Positions 21,874 through 32,375 of a stretch of 64,000 bases of DNA are shown in pieces. A program made the translations under genes and the position numbers. The notes under the pieces were generated by a model. It ran no database searches. It was not told the DNA's origin and worked only from the letters and a program-made list of their open reading frames with translations. Position 1 is the first letter of the stretch. The number at the start of each line of letters is the position of its first letter. Origin of the DNA: Ideonella livida (GTDB taxonomy: Bacteria > Pseudomonadota > Gammaproteobacteria > Burkholderiales > Burkholderiaceae_C); the NCBI RefSeq assembly GCF_010499455.1, contig NZ_JAAGOH010000027.1, positions 1 to 64,000 on the forward strand, given 5' to 3'.

Positions 21874-22956
21874 ATGAAGGACTCCCTTCGGCAACGGCTC
21901 CAACGCCTGTCCCTCCGGCTTGCCGAGCTGGAGACCATCCTCGCGGATCCCCACATCACCCGGGACATCGCCCGCTGGCGGCAGCTCTCACGCGAGCAGG
22001 CCGATGCCCAGCGGCTGGTGGACCTGTTGCGCCACTACGAGCAGCGCGAAGCCGACCTGATCGCCGCCCGTGAATGCCTGGACGACCCCGCCCTGGCCGA
22101 ACTGGGGCGCGAGGAAATCGAGCAGGCCCAGGCAGACCTGATCCGCACACAGCAGGACATCCAGTGGGCCCTGCTGCCCCGGGACCCGGACGACGAGCGA
22201 CCGGCCTTCTTGGAGATCCGCGCCGGCGCCGGCGGTGACGAGTCCGCACTCTTCGCGGCAGACCTGGCCCGCATGTACCTGCGACATGCCGATCGCCAAG
22301 GTTGGCGCAGCGAAGTGCTCAGCGAGCATGCCTCGGAACTGGGAGGTTACAAGGAGATCGTGCTGCGCTTTGAAGGCACGGGGGCCTATGGCCAGTTGCG
22401 CTTCGAATCCGGCGGCCACCGGGTCCAGCGCGTGCCGGCCACGGAGTCGCAGGGCCGCATCCACACCAGCGCATGCACCGTGGCGGTGCTGGCCGAGCCC
22501 GATGAAGCCGAGGCGATCACCCTCAACCCGGCGGAACTGCGGATCGACACCTTCCGTGCCAGCGGCGCAGGGGGCCAGCACATCAACAAGACCGACAGCG
22601 CCATCCGCATCACCCACCTGCCCACCGGCCTGGTGGCCGAGTGCCAGGACGACCGCTCCCAGCACCGCAACAAGGCCAAGGCCATGGCCGTGCTGCTGGC
22701 CCGGCTGCGTGACAAGGAACAGGGCGAACAGCGGGCCAGGGAGGCGGCCACCCGCAAAGCCTTGGTGGGCAGCGGCGACCGGTCCGACCGCATTCGCACC
22801 TACAACTTTCCGCAGGGCCGGCTGACGGACCACCGCATCAACCTCACCCTCTACAAGCTGGGCCAGGTCATGGAGGGCGACCTGGACGACGTGGTCGAGG
22901 CCTTGCGGGCGGCACGGGCACAGGCTCAACTGGCGGATCTGGAGGCCGGATTGTGA
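21874..22956 (+). CDS. prfA: Peptide chain release factor 1
   Basis: A 360-residue RF1 that reads UAA and UAG and triggers peptide release. The anticodon-like tripeptide is PAT in [15 protein letters not shown]. The catalytic GGQ is at residues 233-235 ([16 protein letters not shown]), the same position as in E. coli RF1. It lies 117 bp after hemA and its stop overlaps the start of prmC, whose product methylates the GGQ glutamine. Confidence 0.97.
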   Translation: MKDSLRQRLQRLSLRLAELETILADPHITRDIARWRQLSREQADAQRLVDLLRHYEQREADLIAARECLDDPALAELGREEIEQAQADLIRTQQDIQWALLPRDPDDERPAFLEIRAGAGGDESALFAADLARMYLRHADRQGWRSEVLSEHASELGGYKEIVLRFEGTGAYGQLRFESGGHRVQRVPATESQGRIHTSACTVAVLAEPDEAEAITLNPAELRIDTFRASGAGGQHINKTDSAIRITHLPTGLVAECQDDRSQHRNKAKAMAVLLARLRDKEQGEQRAREAATRKALVGSGDRSDRIRTYNFPQGRLTDHRINLTLYKLGQVMEGDLDDVVEALRAARAQAQLADLEAGL

Positions 22957-23804
22957 GCCCGCTGCCCCTCAGCGACAGCCCCGCGCAACTGCTGCGCGAA
23001 GGCCAGGAACGGGGCCTGCCCGCCTGGGAATGCCGGCGCTTGCTCGAACATACCAGCGGCCGCACCCGAGCCTGGCTGGTCGCACATGACCAGGAGCCCC
23101 TGCCTGCGGAGCAGGCCGGGCGGACACGCCAGGCCCTGGCCCGGCTTCAGGCGGGCGAACCCTTGGCCTATGTGGTGGGTGAGCAGGAATTTCATGGCCT
23201 GACCCTCCAGGTCAGCCCCGCCGTGCTGGTGCCGCGCCCGGACACGGAGACGCTGGTGGACTGGGCCCTGGCCCTGCTGCCCGCCGATGCCGAAGGCAGC
23301 GCCTTACCCGTGCTGGACCTGGGCACAGGCAGCGGGGCCGTCGCCCTGGCCCTCAAGGCCAGCCGTCCACAGCGGCAGGTGTGCGCATCCGACCTGAGCC
23401 CCGCCGCCCTGGCCGTCGCCCAAGGCAATGGCCAGCGGCTGGGCTTGACGGTGGACTGGCGCCAGGGCGCATGGTGGCAGCCGTGGCACGGCGAGCGCTT
23501 CGAACTGGTGGTCAGCAACCCGCCCTACATCGCTGCAGACGATCCGCACCTGGCGGCGCTGCACCATGAGCCGCGGTTGGCGCTCACCCCGGAAGGCGAC
23601 GGCCTGGACGGCGTGCGCGCCCTGGCGGCTGGCGCCGTGTCGCACCTGACGCCCGGGGGTTGGCTGCTGCTGGAGCATGGTTGGGACCAGCACGAGGCGG
23701 TGGCCGCGCTGCTGGTGGCCCACGGACTGGAAGAGGTGCAATCACGCCAGGACCTGGGCGGCCGGTGGCGCTGCACCGGGGGGCGACGCCCGGCGCGGGC
23801 CTGA
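22953..23804 (+). CDS. prmC: Release factor glutamine methyltransferase PrmC
   Basis: A 283-residue SAM-dependent methyltransferase that methylates the glutamine of the GGQ motif in RF1 and RF2. Motif I is [16 protein letters not shown]; the glutamine-binding NPPY is at N189-Y192 ([12 protein letters not shown]). The N-terminal helical domain recognises the release factor. It starts with GTG in a GTGA overlap with the prfA stop. Confidence 0.96.
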   Translation: MSPLPLSDSPAQLLREGQERGLPAWECRRLLEHTSGRTRAWLVAHDQEPLPAEQAGRTRQALARLQAGEPLAYVVGEQEFHGLTLQVSPAVLVPRPDTETLVDWALALLPADAEGSALPVLDLGTGSGAVALALKASRPQRQVCASDLSPAALAVAQGNGQRLGLTVDWRQGAWWQPWHGERFELVVSNPPYIAADDPHLAALHHEPRLALTPEGDGLDGVRALAAGAVSHLTPGGWLLLEHGWDQHEAVAALLVAHGLEEVQSRQDLGGRWRCTGGRRPARA

Positions 23805-23970
23805 CGCGACGGGCCGGGGTGTCGCGCGGACACTTGTCACATCTGGCCACCAATTGGCCCACTGATTTCCCTGTTTTTCACCTGCCCGCCAGACCGCGCG
23901 GAGCGTAGGATCCACCGGCATCAGGGGCCTGTCTGCACAGGCGCCGCCCCGCAGCCTGAGGAGCCACGCC

Positions 23971-24558
23971 ATGAATCACGCCCCCCGCACGCTGGCCGTC
24001 GCACTCGGCCTGGCCATGGCGCAGTGGGCGTGCGCAGAGCAAGGCCTGGCCCTGCCCGATGCAGTGGACCCGCTGCCTCAGTGGCAAGCCCGCTTGGGCG
24101 TGCTGTTGCCCTTGGGGGCCGTCGCGCCGGCGGCCGAGTACGCCCAAGGCCTGAAGCTCTCGGGTGACCGCTATTTCCGCTTTGGCCGCTGGAGCGACCG
24201 CGGCGCTTTGCGGGCCACCAGCACACTGTGGGTCGGCAGCCGCAACGGACTGAGCCTGGCCCCCAGCGCCTTCGGCCGCCAGCCCTGGCTGCTCAGCAGC
24301 AGCGCTGGCAGTTGGGTTGGCACAGGAGAGGCGCAGGAACACACCACAGCAGGCTTTCTGGGTCTGGGCTACACGATGTGGTCGGCCCGCAACCAGCTGG
24401 GCCTGAGCGCAGACCTGGGACTGGCCGGAACGCTCTCCGGCAGCCCCTGGCGCATGGGGCTGCCCAAGGTTCGTTTGGGTGAGGCCGGTGGTGAGGACAG
24501 CCGGCGGCCGTGGCTGTTCACCCCACTGCTGCAGGTGAACCTCTCCTACGCGTTCTGA
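23971..24558 (+). CDS. Exported, probably outer-membrane protein of unknown function
   Basis: A 195-residue protein with a signal peptide (RTLAVALGLAMAQWACAEQG). The mature sequence has amphipathic strands (YFRFGRWSDRGALRATSTLW, GFLGLGYTMWSARNQLGLSA) and ends PLLQVNLSYAF, with the terminal Phe expected of an outer-membrane barrel. GAGGAG lies 8 nt before the ATG. It sits alone between prmC and grxD. No family recognised. Confidence 0.75.
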   Translation: MNHAPRTLAVALGLAMAQWACAEQGLALPDAVDPLPQWQARLGVLLPLGAVAPAAEYAQGLKLSGDRYFRFGRWSDRGALRATSTLWVGSRNGLSLAPSAFGRQPWLLSSSAGSWVGTGEAQEHTTAGFLGLGYTMWSARNQLGLSADLGLAGTLSGSPWRMGLPKVRLGEAGGEDSRRPWLFTPLLQVNLSYAF

Positions 24559-24689
24559 CCGCAACCTGCCCTCCACCCATAGCCCGTGATGGGCAAGGTG
24601 CTTGCGCCGCGTCTCCAGCCACCGGCTGCCAGCGTTGGCACAATCGCGTGCATTCTTTTCTGTGATCACTTCTGTGGAGTCCACGCGCC

Positions 24690-25001
24690 ATGAGCGACGT
24701 CCAGCAACGCATTGACCAACTCGTCAAGGGCCACAAGGTGGTCCTGTTCATGAAGGGCAGCGCCCAGTTCCCCATGTGCGGCTTTTCCGGCCGCGCCGTG
24801 CAGATCCTCAAGGCCTGCGGCGTGAAGGAGCTCACCACGGTGAACGTGCTGGAGGATGAGGCCATCCGCCAGGGCATCAAGGAATACGCCAACTGGCCGA
24901 CCATCCCGCAGCTCTACATCAATGGCGAATTCATCGGCGGCTCGGACATCATGATGGAGATGTTCCAGTCCGGCGAACTGCAGCAGCTGTTCACCGCCTG
25001 A
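24690..25001 (+). CDS. grxD: Monothiol glutaredoxin GrxD (CGFS type)
   Basis: A 103-residue monothiol glutaredoxin that carries and delivers [2Fe-2S] clusters with glutathione. The active site is C30 in [32 protein letters not shown] holds the cis-Pro and glutathione-binding residues. Full length for the family. ubiX follows 19 bp later on the same strand. Confidence 0.97.
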   Translation: MSDVQQRIDQLVKGHKVVLFMKGSAQFPMCGFSGRAVQILKACGVKELTTVNVLEDEAIRQGIKEYANWPTIPQLYINGEFIGGSDIMMEMFQSGELQQLFTA

Positions 25002-25020
25002 GCGCAGGACGGGACCGCCC

Positions 25021-25593
25021 ATGTCCAGCTCCAGGCCGGCGGTCATCGTCGGCATCACCGGTGCTTCCGGAGCCGCTTATGCCTTGCGGTTGCTGCAGCG
25101 GCTGCGCGAGCTGGATTGGTACGTGCACCTTGTGGTCACACCGTCGGGCTGGCTCAACGTGCACCATGAGCTGGACCTAGACAAGGACGCCCTGATCGCG
25201 CTGGCCGACGAGCACCATGGCATCGGTCAGGTCGGGGCCTGCATCGCCAGCGGCAGCCACGCCACCCGTGCCATGATCGTGGCGCCGTGCACCGTCAAGT
25301 CGCTGGCCGCGATTGCCATGGGCTTGGGCGACAACCTGCTGACCCGGGCGGCGGACGTCACACTCAAGGAACGACGTCGCCTCGTGCTGATGGTGCGGGA
25401 GACCCCCCTGAACCTGGCGCATTTGCGCAATATGGTAGCCGTCACCGAAATGGGTGGCATCATCTTCCCGCCGCTGCCGGCGTTCTACCACCGGCCGGCC
25501 TCGATCCAGGAACTCGTCAACGAGACCGCCGAGCGCGCCCTGCAGCTGGCCGGTATCGAGACGGCCAGGCCGCGCGCCTGGCAGGGCCTGTGA
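25021..25593 (+). CDS. ubiX: Flavin prenyltransferase UbiX
   Basis: A 190-residue enzyme that joins dimethylallyl phosphate to FMN to make prenylated FMN, the cofactor of the decarboxylase UbiD in ubiquinone synthesis. The N-terminal FMN-binding motif is VGITGASGAAYALRLL. APCTVKSLAAIAMGLGDNLL and ETPLNLAHLRNM are family signatures. No ubiD is in the window. It follows grxD closely, probably in one transcript. Confidence 0.95.
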   Translation: MSSSRPAVIVGITGASGAAYALRLLQRLRELDWYVHLVVTPSGWLNVHHELDLDKDALIALADEHHGIGQVGACIASGSHATRAMIVAPCTVKSLAAIAMGLGDNLLTRAADVTLKERRRLVLMVRETPLNLAHLRNMVAVTEMGGIIFPPLPAFYHRPASIQELVNETAERALQLAGIETARPRAWQGL

Positions 25594-25653
25594 ACTTTTG
25601 ACGATCCCGTTCACCGGCCTGCACGCCACCGGCGCGGCCTTGAACTTCCAGGC

Positions 25654-26298
25654 TCAGGCGATCCAGGACTTTCGGGCGCCGAAGACCATGTTGGGATACT
25701 CGGCTCGTCCTCGACTGCCGTTGTAGCGGCCCAGGGCCATGAACAGGTCCCCCTGTTCCCGGTCCAGGTAGTGGCGCAGGATCACGCAGCCAAAGCGCAG
25801 GTTGGTCTGCATGTGGAACAGCTTGGCCGGATCACCGTCGCCGATCAGCCGGGCCCAGAACGGCATGACCTGCATATAGCCCCGCGCACCGGCCGAGCTG
25901 ATCGCATATTTGCGAAAGCCGCTCTCGACCTGGATCAAGCCCAGCACCAGTGCCGGCTCCAGGCCGGCCCGCTTGGACTCATACCAAAGCGTCTCCAGAA
26001 ATTCCTGGCGGGTCTGGGCCTCCGACTTGCGCCGCTTGAGGCGGTCGCTCATCGCCCCCAGCCAGCGCAGGTACTGCAGGCGGTCTTCGATGCGGTCGAA
26101 CGCCGGACGCGGAGGAGCCGCGCCCGCCACCGCGGCAGACAAGGCGCCGCGCACCGCATCGGCCAAAGGTTCTTCAGCTTGGCGACCGGCCCATGCCGGG
26201 CCGGGGCCCCACACCCCGGCGCCCAGAGGCAGCAGCAGCCCCCGGGTCAACAGCAGGCGGCGGCCCGGCCGTACCGGGTCGCCCAGGCGCAGGCTCAT
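25654..26298 (-). CDS. Lytic transglycosylase with SLT domain
   Basis: A 214-residue exported peptidoglycan lyase. An N-terminal Arg-rich signal ([19 protein letters not shown], then GPAWA) precedes the domain. The SLT fold contains the catalytic E125 in [20 protein letters not shown] followed by YMQVMPFW. Such enzymes cleave the MurNAc-GlcNAc bond to give 1,6-anhydro products, the substrate source for AmpD. Its ATG overlaps the stop of proS (ATGA), so it is translated from the proS message. Confidence 0.9.
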   Translation of the reverse strand: MSLRLGDPVRPGRRLLLTRGLLLPLGAGVWGPGPAWAGRQAEEPLADAVRGALSAAVAGAAPPRPAFDRIEDRLQYLRWLGAMSDRLKRRKSEAQTRQEFLETLWYESKRAGLEPALVLGLIQVESGFRKYAISSAGARGYMQVMPFWARLIGDGDPAKLFHMQTNLRFGCVILRHYLDREQGDLFMALGRYNGSRGRAEYPNMVFGARKSWIA

Positions 26299-28040
26299 GC
26301 CTGCAGGCGCGCCTTCACGAAGGCACCGACCTCCGCCAGCGCGACCTTGCTGGCTTCAGCGTCACGACGCCCCTGCACTTCCAGCAGGCCCTCCTTGAGG
26401 CCACGGTCGGACACCACCACGCGCACCGGCACGCCCACCAGTTCCCAGTCGGCGAACATCGCGCCCGGACGTTCACCGCGATCATCCAGCAGGACATCGA
26501 CACCGGCAGCCGACAGCTCTTCGTAAAGACGCACCGCTGCCTCCTTGACCGCATCCGAACGGTCCATGCCGATCGGGCACACCACCGCCTGGAACGGGGC
26601 GATGGACGCCGGCCAAATGATCCCGCGGGCGTCGTGGTTCTGCTCGATGGCCGCACCCAGGATCCGGGTCACGCCAATGCCGTAGCAACCCATCTCCATC
26701 AGTGCCGGCTTGCCGGTCTCGTCCAGAAAGGTGGCGTTCATCGCCTTGGAGTACTTGGTGCCCAGGTAGAACACATGGCCCACTTCGATCCCGCGCTCGA
26801 TGGCCAGCACGCCCTTGCCGTCAGGCGAGGGGTCCCCTTCCACCACGTTGCGCAGATCGGCCACCAGGTCGGGCTCGGGCAGGTCGCGGCCCCAGTTGAC
26901 CCCGGTCAGGTGGTAGTCCGCCTCGTTGGCGCCGCAGCAGAAGTCGCTCATGGCCGCGACCGTGCGGTCGGCGATGATCTTGACGGGCTTCTTCAGGCCC
27001 AGCGGCCCCAGGTAGCCCGGCTTGCAGCCAAAGTGCTCGTCGATTTCGGCAAGGGTGGCAAAGCGGAACCCTTCCTTGAGGCCCGGCACCTTGCCCACCT
27101 TGACCTCGTTCATCTCGTGGTCGCCGCGCAGCAGCAGCAACCACACGGTGGAACCGACCGGGTGGCCCTGATCGTCCAGCGTGTCGGTGGCCAGCACCAG
27201 GCTCTTGAGCGAACGGGTCAGCGGCAAGCCGAGAAACTCGGCGACATCCGCGCAGGTGCTCTTGCCCGGCGTCAGCGTCTTGGCCAGCGGCTGGGTGGGC
27301 TCGGCACGTGGCGTGGCCGGGGCCAGCGCTTCGGCCAGCTCGATGTTGGCGGCGTAGTCGCTGGTGGGGCAGTAGATGATCGCGTCCTCGCCGGTCTTGG
27401 CGATGACCTGGAACTCATGGCTGAGGTCGCCGCCGATGGCGCCGGTGTCGGCGGCCACGGCGCGGTAGGTCAGACCGAATCGGTCGAAGATGCGCTTGTA
27501 GGCCGCGAACATGGCCTCGTAGCTCTTGGCGGCACCTGCAGGGTCACGGTCGAAGGAATAGGCATCCTTCATCGTGAACTCCCGCCCGCGCATCACGCCA
27601 AAGCGTGGGCGGCGCTCGTCGCGGAACTTGGTCTGGATGTGATAGAAGTTCTTGGGCAGCTGCTTGTAGCTGCGCAGCTCTTGGCGCGCGATGTCCGTCA
27701 CCACCTCTTCGGAGGTGGGCTGGATGATGAAGTCGCGGTCATGGCGATCCTTCACGCGCATCAGCTCGGGGCCCATCTTGTCGAAGCGGCCCGTTTCCTG
27801 CCAGAGCTCGGCCGGCTGCACCACCGGCATCAACAGCTCCACGGCCCCCGCGCGCTCCATCTCCTCGCGGATGATGCGCTCAACCTTGCGGATCACCCGC
27901 AGGCCCATGGGCATGTAGTTGTAGATGCCAGCGCCCAGGCGCTTGATCATCCCGGCGCGCATCATCAGCTTGTGGCTGACCACCTCGGCGTCGGCGGGGG
28001 CTTCCTTGAGGGTGGAAATGAAGAACTGGGAGGCTTTCAT
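26295..28040 (-). CDS. proS: Prolyl-tRNA synthetase
   Basis: A 581-residue bacterial-type class II synthetase charging tRNA(Pro). It starts [19 protein letters not shown]. Motif 2 region is [22 protein letters not shown] large editing insertion (about residues 225-400, with [16 protein letters not shown] and [16 protein letters not shown]) removes Ala-tRNA(Pro). The C-terminal anticodon-binding domain contains [16 protein letters not shown]. It is divergent from rppH and overlaps the transglycosylase gene by 4 bp. The separate YbaK-type protein at 62.5 kb may complement its editing. Confidence 0.97.
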   Translation of the reverse strand: MKASQFFISTLKEAPADAEVVSHKLMMRAGMIKRLGAGIYNYMPMGLRVIRKVERIIREEMERAGAVELLMPVVQPAELWQETGRFDKMGPELMRVKDRHDRDFIIQPTSEEVVTDIARQELRSYKQLPKNFYHIQTKFRDERRPRFGVMRGREFTMKDAYSFDRDPAGAAKSYEAMFAAYKRIFDRFGLTYRAVAADTGAIGGDLSHEFQVIAKTGEDAIIYCPTSDYAANIELAEALAPATPRAEPTQPLAKTLTPGKSTCADVAEFLGLPLTRSLKSLVLATDTLDDQGHPVGSTVWLLLLRGDHEMNEVKVGKVPGLKEGFRFATLAEIDEHFGCKPGYLGPLGLKKPVKIIADRTVAAMSDFCCGANEADYHLTGVNWGRDLPEPDLVADLRNVVEGDPSPDGKGVLAIERGIEVGHVFYLGTKYSKAMNATFLDETGKPALMEMGCYGIGVTRILGAAIEQNHDARGIIWPASIAPFQAVVCPIGMDRSDAVKEAAVRLYEELSAAGVDVLLDDRGERPGAMFADWELVGVPVRVVVSDRGLKEGLLEVQGRRDAEASKVALAEVGAFVKARLQA

Positions 28041-28103
28041 GGGACGTGGACCGCCCGGGACCCTTACAGGGTTTGCGACAACCTGCCGACCAGGGACACC
28101 CGG

Positions 28104-28112
28104 TGCTATATT
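28104..28112 (+). promoter_or_regulatory. Extended -10 element for rppH
   Basis: TGCTATATT is an extended -10 hexamer 30 bp before the rppH ATG, in the 101-bp divergent region with proS. No good -35 is visible at 17 bp, which fits an extended -10 promoter. Confidence 0.5.
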
Positions 28113-28141
28113 GATTTCAGTTCAGAATTTGGGGTTCGATT

Positions 28142-28753
28142 ATGCTCGACCGGGAAGGCTACAGGCCCAACGTCGGCATCATCCTGCTCAACGGCCGCAA
28201 CCAGGTGTTCTGGGGCAAGCGGCTGCGTACCCATTCATGGCAGTTCCCGCAAGGGGGCATCAAGCATGGGGAATCGCCCGAGCAGGCGATGTACCGTGAG
28301 CTGCAAGAGGAGATCGGCCTGCTGCCCGTGCATGTCGAGATCCTGGCCAGGACACGGGACTGGCTGCGCTATGAAGTGCCCGAGCATTTCATCCGCAAGG
28401 ATGCCCGTGGCCATTACAAGGGCCAGAAACAGATCTGGTTCCTGCTGCGGCTGATGGGCCGCGACAGCGACATGAATCTGCGAGCCACCAACCACCCGGA
28501 GTTCGACGCTTGGCGTTGGAACGACTACTGGGTGCCGCTGGATGTGGTCATCGAGTTCAAACGCGGCGTCTATCAGTCCGCGCTGAGCGAGTTGGCCCGG
28601 TTTCTGCCGCGATTGAACCACCACAACCGGTTCCTGCGCAGCAGCATGCGCGGTGGCCTGTACGGCCACGGCCCGCGCAGCGACCACGGCGAGTTGGACG
28701 CTTTGCCGCCAGCCGACCCGGCGCGAGAAGACCGGGACCGCACCGCGTCCTGA
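28142..28753 (+). CDS. rppH: RNA pyrophosphohydrolase RppH
   Basis: A 203-residue Nudix hydrolase that converts 5'-triphosphate mRNA ends to monophosphate and so starts RNase E-dependent decay. The Nudix box spans residues 38-60 ([20 protein letters not shown]). The conserved N-terminal [17 protein letters not shown] and HSWQFPQGG are RppH-specific. The C-terminal 40 residues are basic and poorly conserved ([18 protein letters not shown]). Confidence 0.95.
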   Translation: MLDREGYRPNVGIILLNGRNQVFWGKRLRTHSWQFPQGGIKHGESPEQAMYRELQEEIGLLPVHVEILARTRDWLRYEVPEHFIRKDARGHYKGQKQIWFLLRLMGRDSDMNLRATNHPEFDAWRWNDYWVPLDVVIEFKRGVYQSALSELARFLPRLNHHNRFLRSSMRGGLYGHGPRSDHGELDALPPADPAREDRDRTAS

Positions 28754-28905
28754 CGGCCCAGCGCGCCGCCATGGCGGCGGCGGGCACACGCACCCTGGCT
28801 ACGCCCGGGGTGGTCTTGCCCCTCCAACCCGACCCGTGCGGTGCGCCCAGCGTGCCGATCGGCGCGCGACGTTCGGGCGCCGCATGAGCCTAGTTACCCG
28901 GCAAA

Positions 28906-28937
28906 AAGGCCGCCGCCTCTCGCGAGGCGGCGGCCTT
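28906..28937. terminator. Bidirectional terminator between rppH and the subtilase gene
   Basis: A perfect 14-bp stem (AAGGCCGCCGCCTC / GAGGCGGCGGCCTT) has a 4-nt loop. On the minus strand it continues into TTTTT and lies about 80 bp after the subtilase stop. On the plus strand it follows rppH by about 150 bp but has only two T. Confidence 0.85.
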
Positions 28938-29017
28938 GGGTCATTCGACTCGCCGGCTTCGGGTGGGCGGCCGCCGCCAGCGGGGACCCGCCCCACGGGT
29001 CGGCGCCGACCATCCGC

Positions 29018-32000
29018 TCAGCGGGCGCGCAGGGCCTTCAGGCGCGCGGTCTTGTGGGCCATGACATCGCCTTGGCGCAGCACGGTGGACGCCGCGCCGG
29101 GTTCCACCGCCAGCAGGGTCACCCCTGCCGCCGTGCCGTCGGGCTGGTCATAGCGCACACCACCCAGGTAACGCTGGCCGTCGCGCAGGCCACGCCACGC
29201 CAGTCCCACCCGGGCCTTGTCACCCACGGCCACCGTCGTCGGCAGACCCGTGGCGCTCAAGGTGCGGCTGGTGTCGGACTCACCCAGGACCCAGGTGGAC
29301 AGCTTGTAGTTCGCAGAACCACCTGCCGGCGCATAGCCGTCGATGCACGCCAAGTAGTTGCCCGCGGCGGGCAGGGACAGGGTGACAGCCTCCTGCGAAG
29401 ACGCTCCCGCGCTTTGCGCCAGAATCACCGTGCCAGACGCATCCAGCAGGTAGAGGTCCAGGTCGTCAGCGCCAGCGCCGGAGGTGTCGCTGTCGTACAG
29501 CGCCGCACGCAAGGCCAGGCCACCCGAGGGCACGGACACGTCATGGCAGACAAAGCCCCCCTGCGCCACGACACCTGGCAGGACGGTGGCCGGCTTCATG
29601 CCCGCCACGACGCTGCGCGTCTCGCCCGCAAAGCCGTAGGTCACCGGGAACTTCACCTCACCCTTGACCACATCCCCCGTGAAGAAGGCGGGAGCAGCCA
29701 CCGCAAGCCCACGGGCCGAGATGGGGCTGACGACCTGGTGCACACCGTCAGACCAGGACAGGGAACCAAAGACGGGCGCACCCAAGGGGGCGGAAGTCTT
29801 GCGGAGCTTGACGGTGAAATCCCCGGTCTTGCCCTTGCCCAAGGTGAGGGTGGACGGCGTCACCGTTGCCTCGTAGCCGGGCAGGCTGATGGAGGCGGTG
29901 TAGGTGGCGGTCGTCTTGCCCACATTGGTGACGCTGCGCTTGAGTGTGGTGGTGCTCACCACCTCGGCGGTCAGGGACGGCAGGTTCAGGGCGTTCGGGT
30001 CCAGCGGCTCCCACATCATGCACAACACGTGGCTGGACGGGAGCCAGCCGGCGCCGCACAGGTAGCGGTAGTAGTCCACCGGCTCGATGTCATAGACCAG
30101 ACCCGGATCGACCGCGCCGTTCGGATTGACATGCCCGGCCCCGTAGCCATGACGGTTGCCATCCACGCTGCCATCGGCCTGGCGCACCGGGCCCGCCGTG
30201 GTCATCAGCGCGGACTTGATGGCCGCCGGAGACCAACCGGGTTGGGCCTGCTTGAGCAGCGCCGCCAGACCGGCGACGTGGGGGCTGGACATGGACGTGC
30301 CCTGCAGGGACTCCACCACCGGCGAGGGGACCATCGAGCCGTCCAGGATGGCGTCATGCTCGGCCTGGGAGCCCTGGGTGTAGGCCACCGAGGCGATGAT
30401 GTCCACGCCCGGCGCGGTGATGTCGGGCTTCATCACATGGCTGTCGGCCAGATTGGGGCCCCTCGACGAGAAGGAGGCCATGACCGGCGCCACAGCGCCC
30501 GTGCTCTGCCGGGCCTTGCCGATGCCACCCGTGCCGCTGCCAGCGGCCACGTAGCCGCGAATGGCATCTCGGGTGGTGTTGGGCAGGTGGACCGTGGGCA
30601 CGCTGTGGAAATCCGCCACCACGTTATTGGGCGTCGGGTTGATCAGCACCATGCCCACGCCGCCCACACGCTGAACCTCGGCGCTCTTGTCGGTGCGGGC
30701 ATTGGTGCCACGGTCGCACACCACAATCTTGCCTGCTGCCTTGACGGGATCCAGGCTGCCCAGGAAACAGAGGTTGGCCGACGTGATGCTGGCGCCGGCA
30801 GCGGCCACGTCCACAGACAGCACCATGGGCGCACTGCCCAGGGCTCGGCCGTTGAAAGAGGCACCGGTGTAGAGACCGCCATCGCCCAGCTTCAGATCGG
30901 CCACCATGACCCGGTCATGGGTGGAGGCCGCCACCGTGGTGATCCAGGGGCTGGGATGCGCGACTTCATTGCCCGGACCGCTGTTGCCGGCCGAGGCTGC
31001 GACGAACACCCCCGCGAAGCTGGCGTTGAGGAAGGCGACTTCGACCGGGTCCAGCAGATTGGTCTTGGAGCCGCTGATGGAGTAGTTCAGCACGTCCACG
31101 CCGTCTTCCACCGCGGCGTCAATCGCAGCCACCAGGTCAGAGTTGTAGCCGGAGCCCGACAGCGAGCCGTCCTGGATCACCCCGAACAGCGCCTTGTAGC
31201 TGGCCAGGCGCGCCCGCGGCGCAATGCCCGATGTGGCACCGATGTAGGCCCCGCCACTGGTGTAGGCCGGCGCCTTGGCGTTGCCGCCGGCGGTGGACAG
31301 GGTATGGGTGCCGTGGCCACCTTCGTCACGGGGCACGTCATAGAAGTTGTAGGCGAAGGCGTTTGCGGGCGACTGGGCCAGGAAGCCCGCGCTGAACACC
31401 TTGGCACCAATCAGCTTGTTGTTGCAGCTGTCGGCCGCAAAACCCGGGCCGGTGGTGCAAGCGCCGCTCCACTTGGCCGGCGGCGGGCCGTAGGCCAGGG
31501 TGCCACCGCTGCGCACGGGCACGCCCTTGTCGTTGACCTGATCATAGAAAGCCGGATTCTCCGGCTGCACGCCACTGTCGATGACAGCAACGATGATGTC
31601 CTCGCCCTGGATCTTCTGGCGGTTGATCTTCTGCGACCACAGTCCACCCGGCGCATCCAGCCCCAGGAACTTCGGGGTGGAGACGGTCAGGGCCTGCCGG
31701 GCCTCATCGGGCACCACGGCACGCACCAAGCGGTTGGCCTTGAGCTGTCGGGCCTGCGCCTCGGTGAGCTTGACCGCCACGCCATTGAGCACCAAGTCGT
31801 ACTGGTGCAGCACCTTGACTCCCGCTCCCAGGCTGGCCAGCGCCTTCTGGCGCTCGCCACGCAGATGCGCACGGTAGGCCTTGACGGAGGCCTGACGGGC
31901 GTCAAGTTGCGCACCCGGGGCGACACGGGTGGCCGCCAAACCGGGAATGCTGCCGTCGTAGGAGGCGGCCGGGGGACTGTTGAACTGGACGATGTAGGTG

Positions 32001-32083
32001 CGGGCCGAGGGGGCAGCCGCCGCCACGCCAGAAAGACACGCCAGCCACAAGGCGTGCCCGATTCGCAGGCGATTCAAGCTCAA
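29018..32083 (-). CDS. Secreted subtilisin-like (S8) peptidase with PA domain
   Basis: A 1021-residue secreted serine protease. A signal peptide (IGHALWLACLSGVAAAAPSA) is followed by an I9-type propeptide (ARTYIVQFNSPPAASYDG). The catalytic domain has D169 (AVIDSGVQPENPAF), H257 (GGHGTHTLSTAGG) and S597 (LQGTSMSSPHVAGLA). A PA insertion lies between His and Ser (AAGKIVVCDRGTNARTDKSA). A fibronectin-III-like domain (LKRSVTNVGKTTATYTASI) and a C-terminal beta domain follow. This order is that of plant cucumisin-type subtilases. The start is the TTG at 32083: AGGAG lies 7 nt before it, and no ATG gives an equally good signal peptide. Substrate unknown. Confidence 0.9.
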   Translation of the reverse strand: MSLNRLRIGHALWLACLSGVAAAAPSARTYIVQFNSPPAASYDGSIPGLAATRVAPGAQLDARQASVKAYRAHLRGERQKALASLGAGVKVLHQYDLVLNGVAVKLTEAQARQLKANRLVRAVVPDEARQALTVSTPKFLGLDAPGGLWSQKINRQKIQGEDIIVAVIDSGVQPENPAFYDQVNDKGVPVRSGGTLAYGPPPAKWSGACTTGPGFAADSCNNKLIGAKVFSAGFLAQSPANAFAYNFYDVPRDEGGHGTHTLSTAGGNAKAPAYTSGGAYIGATSGIAPRARLASYKALFGVIQDGSLSGSGYNSDLVAAIDAAVEDGVDVLNYSISGSKTNLLDPVEVAFLNASFAGVFVAASAGNSGPGNEVAHPSPWITTVAASTHDRVMVADLKLGDGGLYTGASFNGRALGSAPMVLSVDVAAAGASITSANLCFLGSLDPVKAAGKIVVCDRGTNARTDKSAEVQRVGGVGMVLINPTPNNVVADFHSVPTVHLPNTTRDAIRGYVAAGSGTGGIGKARQSTGAVAPVMASFSSRGPNLADSHVMKPDITAPGVDIIASVAYTQGSQAEHDAILDGSMVPSPVVESLQGTSMSSPHVAGLAALLKQAQPGWSPAAIKSALMTTAGPVRQADGSVDGNRHGYGAGHVNPNGAVDPGLVYDIEPVDYYRYLCGAGWLPSSHVLCMMWEPLDPNALNLPSLTAEVVSTTTLKRSVTNVGKTTATYTASISLPGYEATVTPSTLTLGKGKTGDFTVKLRKTSAPLGAPVFGSLSWSDGVHQVVSPISARGLAVAAPAFFTGDVVKGEVKFPVTYGFAGETRSVVAGMKPATVLPGVVAQGGFVCHDVSVPSGGLALRAALYDSDTSGAGADDLDLYLLDASGTVILAQSAGASSQEAVTLSLPAAGNYLACIDGYAPAGGSANYKLSTWVLGESDTSRTLSATGLPTTVAVGDKARVGLAWRGLRDGQRYLGGVRYDQPDGTAAGVTLLAVEPGAASTVLRQGDVMAHKTARLKALRAR

Positions 32084-32294
32084 GTTCGTACTCCTGGGTT
32101 GGGGAAGTCCGGTGCCCGGGCCGACTCGGTCCGGATAGGACACCACAAGCCAGAGCACATGCACGTCACAGTGCGAAACTGACGTTAACAGTTGCCCAGA
32201 AGCGTGGAGGAGTTGCGGGCGACACCTCCCCCGATCTAGGGAGAGGGTTGACACGGAGCCGTCAAACAGGAAAAAACCTGTCTGGCTGCAGCCA

Positions 32295-32352
32295 CAAAAA
32301 AGCCGGCACAAGGCCGGCTTGAGGGGCTGGACGGTCTCTGGAAGGACCGTCC
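32295..32352 (-). terminator. Terminator pair after ahpC
   Basis: AAGCCGGC / GCCGGCTT (32300-32320, 5-nt loop) runs into TTTTTT on the minus strand, a classic intrinsic terminator 55 bp past the ahpC stop. A second 8-bp stem (GGACGGTC / GACCGTCC, 32329-32352) lies between it and the gene. Confidence 0.85.
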
Positions 32353-32375
32353 GGGTGGTGCGCCTAGCGCAAGAC

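Noticed and set aside
28841-32182. Plus-strand open frame of more than 1,100 codons opposite the subtilase gene
   Set aside because: It mirrors the real gene; its Gly/His/Gln/Arg-rich composition has no domain motif and it arises from high G+C codon bias. Similar mirror frames at 5770-8337 and 33039-36167 were rejected for the same reason.
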